Assembly (NCBI GenBank): GCA_025457915.1
Contig: JALOTL010000001.1
Location: forward strand, 124,001 to 188,000
DNA: 64,000 nt
Direction of reading: 5' to 3'
From: Spirochaetota bacterium
Lineage (GTDB): Bacteria; Spirochaetota; UBA4802; UBA5550
The number at the start of each line of letters is the position of its first letter. Within the stretch, counting starts at the first letter, position 1. Shown here one piece after another: positions 55,634 to 64,000 of this stretch. The notes under the pieces were generated by a model. That model did no database searches and was not told the origin of the DNA. It worked only from the letters and a program-made list of their open reading frames with translations. The translations under genes and the position numbers were made by a program.

Positions 55634-56100
55634 TATAAAAGCACCGGTAAAAGCAGCATTTTTATCAATATCCCGTTTTTTTATTTTTCCAATATTTTCA
55701 GGACAGGTTAATGTTCACCAGTTTTTAAAGTAATTCTGAAATCCCTCCATTTAAGGTTTTCAAAATCTAATCAAGATGTTATGAACAATATTAACAGCCT
55801 TATCAACAATTAATTTCAATTATCAACAGGTTATCCATAATTTATTAAGAATTAATAACTTTTTTTCCGCACATTTTTTTTTAATAATTAATTTCTTGCC
55901 AAAAAATATTAAATTAATTACAGAAAAACCATCCTGGCTCATATCATCGTTTTTTTTAAAAAGCCAAATTGTTTATTCTTTTTGTTTTTCATTTTTTATA
56001 AAAATATATAAAAACACGATTTATTTTATAAAATTAAAAACACTGAACAAAAGTGTATTCACAAAGTTATCAACATCTGTGGATAAAATAAGGGGTTGAT
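55634..56100. other. Upstream part of the replication origin (DnaA boxes, AT-rich leader)
   Basis: 467 bases, very AT-rich, between the TPR gene and dnaA. DnaA-box-like sites: TTATCAACA at 55800-55808, 55820-55828 and 56067-56075; TTATCCATA at 55831-55839; and a perfect box TTATCCACA on the minus strand at 56086-56078, only 15 bases before dnaA. Between them lie about 220 bases of A/T runs. The site must also hold the dnaA promoter, so DnaA autoregulation is likely. Confidence 0.8.
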
Positions 56101-57453
56101 GTGCCTAAGGTTCTCTGGAGCAATGTTCTTAATTCGCTGGAATCGAAGATCAATAAGCAGTCCTTCAACATGTGGCTGAAGGACACCGAGCCTTTGTCCA
56201 TTACCGGAAATATAATAAAAATCCGCGTCATGGACGACGTGGCCAGGCGTCATATTTCCGACCAGTATTCCGGCCAGATAAATTCGGTGCTGAAAAATCT
56301 CACCGGGCTGAATTATGAGTGCGAATTCATCGCATCAAATGGTTTTTCCCCGGATAAAAAAGCATCAGATGAGCCCAACGGCAATATTAAAACGAACAGT
56401 GAATCATTAAGAAACGGCTTTAAAAACATGGAATCTTTACTGAATCCCAACTACATCTTCAGCAATTTTGTCGTAGGCCCCAACAATCAGCTGGCCCACG
56501 CCGCTGCGCATTCCGTATCCCGCAGCCCGGGAACCCAGATCAATCCTCTTTTTATCTATGGAGGGGCCGGCCTGGGAAAAACCCATTTGATGCAGGCCAT
56601 AGGACATTACGTGATAAGTGAAAAACCTTATCTTAAAGTTCTTTATGTTCCAAGCGAACAGTTCATAAATGAATTCATATCTTCCATCAGGACCAATACA
56701 ACCGATAGCTTTAAAATCAAGTACAGGGATGTGGACATCCTGTTGATAGACGACATCCAGTTTATTGAAAAAAAAGAGGAAACACAAAACGAATTTTTTC
56801 ATACTTTTAATACTCTTTATGACAACAAAAAACAGATCGTGATTTCCAGCGACAGGCCCCCGAAAGAGCTCTCGACCCTGGCTGAAAGGCTCAAGACGCG
56901 ATTCGAATGGGGGATGATAACGGATATTCAGCCGCCGAATCTCGAAACAAGGGAAGCCATATTGAGAAATAAAGCGGAAAAACTCAATCTGCAATTGCCT
57001 GATGATGTTTTTTACTACATTGCAAAAAGGATCAAATCCAACATCAGGGCCCTGGAGGCTTCACTTACCAGGTTGAACATGGTCGCCAGTCTCTATAATG
57101 AACCCATATCAATCAATCACGCAAAAAACCATCTCAAGGATCTTTTCAACGACGATACGAACAAAAAAGTCACCATCGGCGACATCATGGTAAAGGTGGC
57201 CGATAAAAACGGGGTTTCCATCGAGGAGCTTGTATCGAAAAGCAGACACAGCAGGATCATACAGCCTCGTTTCATCGCAATGTATCTTGCCAGGCAGCTG
57301 ACCGGGATGACGACAATCGACATAGGAAAAGAATTCGGCGACAGGGACCATTCCACCGTATTAAACGCCATCAGTAAAATTGAGGAAGACATGAAAAAAG
57401 ATCCCGATCTTTCTGAAATAATTGAAGACTTTATCGTTGAATTAAAGAGTTAA
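56101..57453 (+). CDS. dnaA: Chromosomal replication initiator DnaA
   Basis: 450 residues. Domain I (1-80) contacts partner proteins; domain II is short; domain III is the AAA+ module with Walker A GGAGLGKTH (about 154-162), Walker B ILLIDDIQF (about 212-220) and sensor motifs (SDRPPKEL, RLKTRFEWG); domain IV ends with the DNA-recognition motif GDRDHSTVLNA (about 411-421). The start is GTG with AAGGGG five bases before it. Boxes that it should bind lie on both sides of the gene. Confidence 0.98.
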   Translation: MPKVLWSNVLNSLESKINKQSFNMWLKDTEPLSITGNIIKIRVMDDVARRHISDQYSGQINSVLKNLTGLNYECEFIASNGFSPDKKASDEPNGNIKTNSESLRNGFKNMESLLNPNYIFSNFVVGPNNQLAHAAAHSVSRSPGTQINPLFIYGGAGLGKTHLMQAIGHYVISEKPYLKVLYVPSEQFINEFISSIRTNTTDSFKIKYRDVDILLIDDIQFIEKKEETQNEFFHTFNTLYDNKKQIVISSDRPPKELSTLAERLKTRFEWGMITDIQPPNLETREAILRNKAEKLNLQLPDDVFYYIAKRIKSNIRALEASLTRLNMVASLYNEPISINHAKNHLKDLFNDDTNKKVTIGDIMVKVADKNGVSIEELVSKSRHSRIIQPRFIAMYLARQLTGMTTIDIGKEFGDRDHSTVLNAISKIEEDMKKDPDLSEIIEDFIVELKS

Positions 57454-57560
57454 TATCCTGTGGATAAGAGTTGATTTTCGTAGATAATTAAGGTTGAAAC
57501 TTACAGAATAATGAACAATAATATTTTTTAAACATTTATTTTAATAAATGAACATGAAAT

Positions 57561-57612
57561 ATACCAGCAGTTTTATTTTATCAACAAAGTGATAAAATGC
57601 AACTGCTGGTAT
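57561..57612. repeat. Near-perfect 52-base hairpin carrying a DnaA-box-like site
   Basis: Outer arms ATACCAGCAGTT (57561-57572) and AACTGCTGGTAT (57601-57612) are exact complements; after a two-base mismatch the inner arms ATTTTATCA (57575-57583) and TGATAAAAT (57590-57598) pair around a six-base loop. No T run follows, so it is not a standard terminator. TTATCAACA at 57578-57586 lies across the tip. Confidence 0.8.
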
Positions 57613-57629
57613 TATCAGGAGTTATACGG

Positions 57630-57696
57630 TTATCAACATAAATGTCGCTCTACTACTACAACCATATATTAATTAATTTTATTATATAATTATAAA
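57630..57696 (+). promoter_or_regulatory. DnaA box, DnaA-trio run and AT-rich unwinding element
   Basis: TTATCAACA (57630-57638), an 11-base spacer, CTACTACTA (57650-57658), then some 36 nearly pure A/T bases. This order of box, spacer, repeated trios and AT tract is the basal unwinding system described for Bacillus subtilis. Confidence 0.65.
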
Positions 57697-57707
57697 AGAG
57701 GTAGCAA

Positions 57708-58829
57708 ATGCAGATAAACGTGGATAAAGAATCTTTATTAAGATCGGTGAATATTGCTGATTCTATCGTTTCTAAAAACATAAACACGGTTTTATCCAAC
57801 TGCCTTTTTAATATCTCAAAAAGCCAGATAGAAATTATTTCAACCGACAATGAAATCGCAATCAGAACGAAAATCGATGCAGTTTCTGACTCAAGTCTTT
57901 CATTTACCGCGAACGGAAAAAAACTTTCCAGCATCCTGAAGGAGCTTCCTGATGACGAGCTGGTCATAGATATCAATGATTCCTTCCTGATCGACCTTAA
58001 AACAAAATCGAAGGATGTAAAAGGGCACTACACTATAATCGGTTCATCATCTGAAGAATATCCGGAAGTGCCTGCTTTCGTTGACGAGAACTCCATAGAA
58101 ATAGAGCAGCATCTGCTTAAGGAAATGATCCGGAAAGTGATATACGCGGCATCGTATGATACCATAAAGCCCGTATTCAACGGCCTCTTCTTCAGCTCGG
58201 ACAACCAGGGGAAAATATCCATAGTCGCCACTGATTCAAGAAGGCTTGCCATAATAACAAGGTCCTTTGAAAAAAATATCGATATAGGCGATGGAATCAT
58301 CATCCCGCTGAAAACAATGAATGAGATTTACAGGCTCCTTGAGTCGACAGGAAAATGCAAGTTTACACTGCAGAAGAACCAGTGCTTCTTCAGAATAGGA
58401 AATACTGAAATCATATCCAGAATAGTCGACGGCCAGTTTCCGAATTACAGGCAGGTTATTCCGCATGACACCATATTTGAAGCTCTAGTCGACACAAAAA
58501 AATTTCTCGGCTCGGTCAGGAGGGCGATGATTTTTACACGGGAACCATCCAATAAAATCGTCCTGAATTTCAGCAAAGACAAAATTCTTATCGAAGCAAA
58601 TACCCCCGAACTGGGAAAGGCCGAAGAGGAAATTCCGATTGATTCTGAAAAGGCCGAAAAGATATCCATTGGAATCAATGCGCAGTTTCTCATAGATTCA
58701 TTGAAAGAAATTGATACTGCGAACATGAAATGCGGAATAACAGGACAGATGAGCCCCGTGACCATATTGCCCGAAGACGATTCGAATTATATCTCTGTGA
58801 TAATGCCAATACAGATAAAATCGTCCTAG
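57708..58829 (+). CDS. dnaN: DNA polymerase III beta sliding clamp
   Basis: 373 residues forming the three-domain clamp that holds polymerase on DNA. Recognisable pieces include ISKSQIEIISTDNEIAIRTK, FNGLFFSSDNQGKISIVATD and SRRLAIITRSF, DGQFPNYRQVIP, and the C-terminal end with VTILPEDDSNYISVIMPIQI in the peptide-binding pocket region. Ribosome site AGAGG lies seven bases before the ATG. It is the first gene after the origin and leads into recF. Confidence 0.97.
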   Translation: MQINVDKESLLRSVNIADSIVSKNINTVLSNCLFNISKSQIEIISTDNEIAIRTKIDAVSDSSLSFTANGKKLSSILKELPDDELVIDINDSFLIDLKTKSKDVKGHYTIIGSSSEEYPEVPAFVDENSIEIEQHLLKEMIRKVIYAASYDTIKPVFNGLFFSSDNQGKISIVATDSRRLAIITRSFEKNIDIGDGIIIPLKTMNEIYRLLESTGKCKFTLQKNQCFFRIGNTEIISRIVDGQFPNYRQVIPHDTIFEALVDTKKFLGSVRRAMIFTREPSNKIVLNFSKDKILIEANTPELGKAEEEIPIDSEKAEKISIGINAQFLIDSLKEIDTANMKCGITGQMSPVTILPEDDSNYISVIMPIQIKSS

Positions 58830-58865
58830 TGCGTTTGATTTTCTCCGGCCGGCTTTTTAATTAAT

Positions 58866-59975
58866 ATGCACGTAAAAGAGCTCTCTCTAAAAAATTTCAG
58901 AAACTACGGCAGCCAGGAGATTGAATTCACCAATGCTGTAAATTTTTTTATTGGTGAAAACGGGACCGGTAAAACGAACATCATTGAAGCCATATCCATT
59001 CTATCCAACATCCGATCTTTCAGAAACACGCCGGATTCGGAAATAATCAAATGGGGGGAATCCGGATATTATTGTTCCCTTCAGGCAGGCGAATGCGAAA
59101 ATAAAAAATTCGAGGTAGGCTGCCTATATCAGAATGACGGCCTTAAAAAGAAAATCAAAATAGACGGCAGGGAGGTTTCCAATTCTTCAGAATACTACGG
59201 TAAATTACTTACGGTTTTTTTTTCACCCTCGGACATAAGCATCATTTACGGGCCGCCGGAAGCCAGGAGGAGATTCATAGACAGCGCCATATCTAAGATA
59301 GATTCTGGTTATATAGCAACGCTTCTGGATTTTAAAAAGGTGCTGGCCAACAGAAACAGCATTCTGAGAAACATCAGGGAGAAAAAAAAATCCGATGACG
59401 GACAACTTGATGTCTGGGACGGTCTTTTTACAGAAAAGGCCTCCGTCATAATCGGAAAAAGAAAAGCTTTCATTGAAAGATACGCTTCAGTTTTCACAGA
59501 ATCTTACAAAAAAATAATGACCGGGACCGGCCATCCGTATATTAAATATGAGCCTTCAATCGAATCCGCGGACCGAGATTATATTTTCAACAGGCTCTTC
59601 AGGGCCAGAAGGTCCGATATTTACAGGGGAACGACAGGCCAGGGCCCCCAGCGGGACGAATATCTTATCATGAATGAAAACGGAAGGATTTTCAATCATT
59701 TTGCTTCCCAGGGCCAGAAACGAATAGCTTCGATTTCCCTCAAAATATCTGAAAATGAAATTATCGAAGAGGATACGGGGCAAAAAAGCATTCTCCTTAT
59801 TGACGATATTTTTTCTGAGCTGGATGAAAAAAGAAGGGGAAACATGATTGAATTTCTCAACAAGGGAAACCAGATAATATTTACAATGGTGAATTCAAAT
59901 TTTACCGGATTGATTAATTTCAATAATCACAGAAATTTTTTTGTTGAACCCGGCGGGATTATTAAAAGACAATGA
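58866..59975 (+). CDS. recF: DNA replication and repair protein RecF
   Basis: 369 residues, an SMC-like ATPase that loads RecA at gaps. Walker A GENGTGKT lies at 30-37, the signature region near FASQGQKRIASISLKISE, and Walker B ILLIDDIFSELDEKRR close to residue 310. The start has no strong ribosome site, typical for the spacing after dnaN here. Its stop overlaps the next ATG by four bases. Confidence 0.97.
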   Translation: MHVKELSLKNFRNYGSQEIEFTNAVNFFIGENGTGKTNIIEAISILSNIRSFRNTPDSEIIKWGESGYYCSLQAGECENKKFEVGCLYQNDGLKKKIKIDGREVSNSSEYYGKLLTVFFSPSDISIIYGPPEARRRFIDSAISKIDSGYIATLLDFKKVLANRNSILRNIREKKKSDDGQLDVWDGLFTEKASVIIGKRKAFIERYASVFTESYKKIMTGTGHPYIKYEPSIESADRDYIFNRLFRARRSDIYRGTTGQGPQRDEYLIMNENGRIFNHFASQGQKRIASISLKISENEIIEEDTGQKSILLIDDIFSELDEKRRGNMIEFLNKGNQIIFTMVNSNFTGLINFNNHRNFFVEPGGIIKRQ

Positions 59976-60304
59976 AATTCAGGTCAAAAGACAAGAGGTA
60001 TAACAGGACGGCAAGCTTCGATAAAGTTCTTCCTGACATTTTAAAAGCTGCGGGTCTTGAAAAATCATTTACAATAGAGGCATTTCGTGATATATGGAGT
60101 GATATTGTTGGAGACATAATATCGACACATAGCAGGCCTGACAGGATTTTTAACGATATGCTTTTCATTGCCGTGGACCATTCAATATACGGCAATGAAA
60201 TCATCATGATGAAAGACTCTATTATAAAAAAGCTGAATGATGATTTTATAATTCTGGGAATTAAAAACATCAAAATCGAGATAAAAAAAATTGTCTGGAG
60301 TTAA
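59972..60304 (+). CDS. dciA: DciA-type replicative helicase loader (DUF721)
   Basis: 110 residues of the DUF721/DciA family, which helps load DnaB in bacteria lacking DnaC or DnaI. The KH-like core reads FRDIWSDIVGDIISTHSRPD and LFIAVDHSIYGNEIIMMKDS. It overlaps recF by four bases (ATGA) and precedes the RemB-like gene. Location in the recF-gyrB interval is common for this family. Confidence 0.88.
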   Translation: MKFRSKDKRYNRTASFDKVLPDILKAAGLEKSFTIEAFRDIWSDIVGDIISTHSRPDRIFNDMLFIAVDHSIYGNEIIMMKDSIIKKLNDDFIILGIKNIKIEIKKIVWS

Positions 60305-60310
60305 TGATAG

Positions 60311-62444
<2,134 letters not shown>

Positions 62445-62501
62445 TTCAGACTTTATTTATAAATATAACTTATTTTCATTGTAGATAAACGGGGTGGTGA
62501 A

Positions 62502-64000
62502 GTGACGTCAAAGAAGGATCAGGGAAGAAACGAAATAAACGAAAATGTACTCGATGCCGAGATAGAAGACCAGATGCGGAGGTCCTACCTTGATTACGCG
62601 ATGAGCGTAATCGTAGGCAGGGCGCTGCCGGATGTAAGGGACGGTTTAAAACCGGTCCACAGGCGCATCCTTCATGCAATGAACGAGAGGGCCTGGAGAA
62701 GCGACAGGCCGTACGTTAAGTCTGCAAAAATAGTCGGGGAAGTTATAGGTAACTATCATCCGCATGGCGACGTTGCGGTATATGATACCATGGTCAGAAT
62801 GGCCCAGGACTTTTCAATGAGGATGCCGATTATCGACGGGCAGGGAAACTTCGGATCGATAGACGGCGACCCTCCGGCGGCCTATAGATACACCGAGGCC
62901 AAGCTCGACAAGCTGGCCGAAGAGCTACTCAAGGATATTGACAAGGAAACCGTTGATTTTAATCCGAATTTTGACGAGACGAGAAGGGAGCCGCAGGTGC
63001 TTCCGTCCGCCTTTCCGAATCTTCTGGTAAACGGATCTGACGGCATCGCTGTCGGCATGGCAACCAAGATACCGCCCCATAATCTCAACGAAGTGATCGA
63101 TGCGACTGTCGCGATGATAGACAATTCAAATATCACCGTAAAGCAGCTGATAAAATTCGTGAAAGGACCGGATTTCCCCACGGGGGCCATGATAATGGGC
63201 TCGGAGGGGATATCTAAAGCGTATTCCACTGGAAGGGGAAGCGTCATTGTAAGGGGTAAACTTGATGTCGAGGAAGACAAGAAGGGCAGGGAAAGAATAA
63301 TAATAACTGAAATTCCATACCAGGTGAACAAGGCCTCGCTGATCACAAGGATAGCCGATCTGGTCAATAACAAGGAAATCGAGGGAATATCCGAAATCAG
63401 GGATGAATCAGATAAATCAGGAATGAGGATTGTGATAGGCTTGAGAAAAGACGCCGTTACAAATGTTATAATCAACCAGCTTTACAAGCATTCCGCACTG
63501 CAGACTTCGTTCGGCGTCATACTCCTGGCTCTTGTTGACAATGTGCCGAAGATCCTGGACCTGAAAGGAATAATATCAAACTATATTCTTCATAGAAAAA
63601 ATGTAGTAACGAGAAGGACCCAGTTCGATCTTAAAAAGGCGCAGGAGAGGGCCCATATCCTCCAGGGATTGAAGATAGCCCTGGACAACATAGACGAGGT
63701 CATAAAAATCATAAGATCGTCCCAGACTGTTGATGAGGCAGAAAAACGCCTGATATCGAGGTTCAAGTTCAGCGTGTTACAGGCCAGGGCCATTCTTGAA
63801 ATGAGACTGCAAAGACTGACGAGTCTCGAAGTGAAAAAGATCGTGGAAGAGCTCAAGGCCCTGCTTAAACTCATCGAGGACCTCAAGGCCATTTTGAAAA
63901 GCGAAGCAAGGATTTACGGCATCATAAAGGACGAGCTGCTTGAAATAAAACAGAAATACGGTGATCCCAGGAGAACTGAAATCGTGGCAGGTGGAGAAAC
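62502..64000 (+). CDS. gyrA: DNA gyrase subunit A (N-terminal part)
   Basis: The DNA-cutting subunit; about 499 residues are visible before the right edge. The start is GTG at 62502 after GGTGGTGAA; no other start fits the frame. SYLDYAMSVIVGRALPDVRD is the N-terminal signature. The catalytic tyrosine is Y130 in AAYRYTEAKL. The quinolone-binding loop reads HPHGDVAVYDTMVRMAQ, with Val91 at the position of E. coli Ser83 and Asp95 kept at that of Asp87. The frame stays open to the edge. 57 bases separate it from gyrB. Confidence 0.97.
   Translation, partial: MTSKKDQGRNEINENVLDAEIEDQMRRSYLDYAMSVIVGRALPDVRDGLKPVHRRILHAMNERAWRSDRPYVKSAKIVGEVIGNYHPHGDVAVYDTMVRMAQDFSMRMPIIDGQGNFGSIDGDPPAAYRYTEAKLDKLAEELLKDIDKETVDFNPNFDETRREPQVLPSAFPNLLVNGSDGIAVGMATKIPPHNLNEVIDATVAMIDNSNITVKQLIKFVKGPDFPTGAMIMGSEGISKAYSTGRGSVIVRGKLDVEEDKKGRERIIITEIPYQVNKASLITRIADLVNNKEIEGISEIRDESDKSGMRIVIGLRKDAVTNVIINQLYKHSALQTSFGVILLALVDNVPKILDLKGIISNYILHRKNVVTRRTQFDLKKAQERAHILQGLKIALDNIDEVIKIIRSSQTVDEAEKRLISRFKFSVLQARAILEMRLQRLTSLEVKKIVEELKALLKLIEDLKAILKSEARIYGIIKDELLEIKQKYGDPRRTEIVAGGE

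Larger units (their letters stand above)
57454..57707. other. Probable oriC unwinding region between dnaA and dnaN
   Basis: 254 bases with DnaA boxes at 57459-57467 (minus-strand TTATCCACA), 57578-57586 and 57630-57638 (TTATCAACA), a long hairpin (57561-57612), a trinucleotide run and an A/T-only stretch to the dnaN ribosome site. The layout matches the Bacillus-type origin in which melting occurs downstream of dnaA. Confidence 0.8.

Overview
The window is a bacterial chromosome segment that contains a replication origin. At the right end, dnaA, dnaN, recF, a DciA-type gene, a RemB-like gene, gyrB and the start of gyrA all run rightward. The intergenic spaces on both sides of dnaA carry DnaA boxes, and the dnaA-dnaN gap has the layout of a bacterial unwinding site. 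Left of dnaA most core genes lie on the minus strand (purA, uvrB, nadC, ftsK, rnj, dut, moeA, purN, map), as expected if a fork leaves this origin leftward. I favour a spirochaete-like organism (Spirochaetota, Leptospira-like in style). The reasons are an isolated 5S rRNA gene, many lipoproteins with loose lipoboxes, a 7TMR-DISM hybrid kinase, SpoIIE-type phosphatases and a PurA variant with GDEGKAK. This assignment is inference.

Layout. 1-12.8 kb: a glycerol-3-phosphate dehydrogenase cut by the left edge; an envelope operon (flavin-binding lipoprotein, TonB-dependent receptor, two small lipoproteins); purD; a DsbD-like reductase; a steroid-reductase-like membrane protein; an APC permease; a flavin reductase next to methionine aminopeptidase; and a secreted protein with an internal duplication. 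12.8-19.3 kb: tRNA-Glu and tRNA-Lys, purA, nikR, an NlpD-like LysM/LytM protein, nadC and uvrB. 19.3-20.5 kb: a broken sensor HD-GYP gene and a gene-free stretch dense in inverted repeats. 20.5-28.1 kb: a regulator with a degenerate receiver, a free-standing DbpA RNA-binding domain, a methyltransferase, ftsK, uppP, rnj and dut. 28.3-32 kb: TPR and small membrane proteins, a solo 5S rRNA gene, and three related lipoproteins sharing a W-x-D-x-D-T motif. 32-35 kb: purN, a PP-loop tRNA-thiolation-type gene and moeA.

35-56 kb is rich in signalling: an XRE regulator with its own promoter and a possible operator, an slr1659-type STAS protein, a receiver-GGDEF cyclase, a 1066-residue kinase-receiver-PP2C fusion, and a receiver-PP2C protein coupled to a 477-residue protein I do not recognise. 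Between these lie a four-gene overlapping operon (DUF4349, DUF5329, a PQ-loop-like protein, a GT4 glycosyltransferase), a macrodomain protein, pyrF, a radical SAM protein, a PC4-like protein, an SGNH hydrolase, a zinc-ribbon/Nudix protein with an RsbRD-like tail, and a FlgO-like/TPR protein.

No CRISPR array, insertion sequence, integrase or phage module was seen. The items most worth following are the origin architecture, the decayed HD-GYP locus with the structured spacer beside it, the PP2C-linked unknown protein, the flavin-lipoprotein/TonB operon, and the head-on solo 5S gene.
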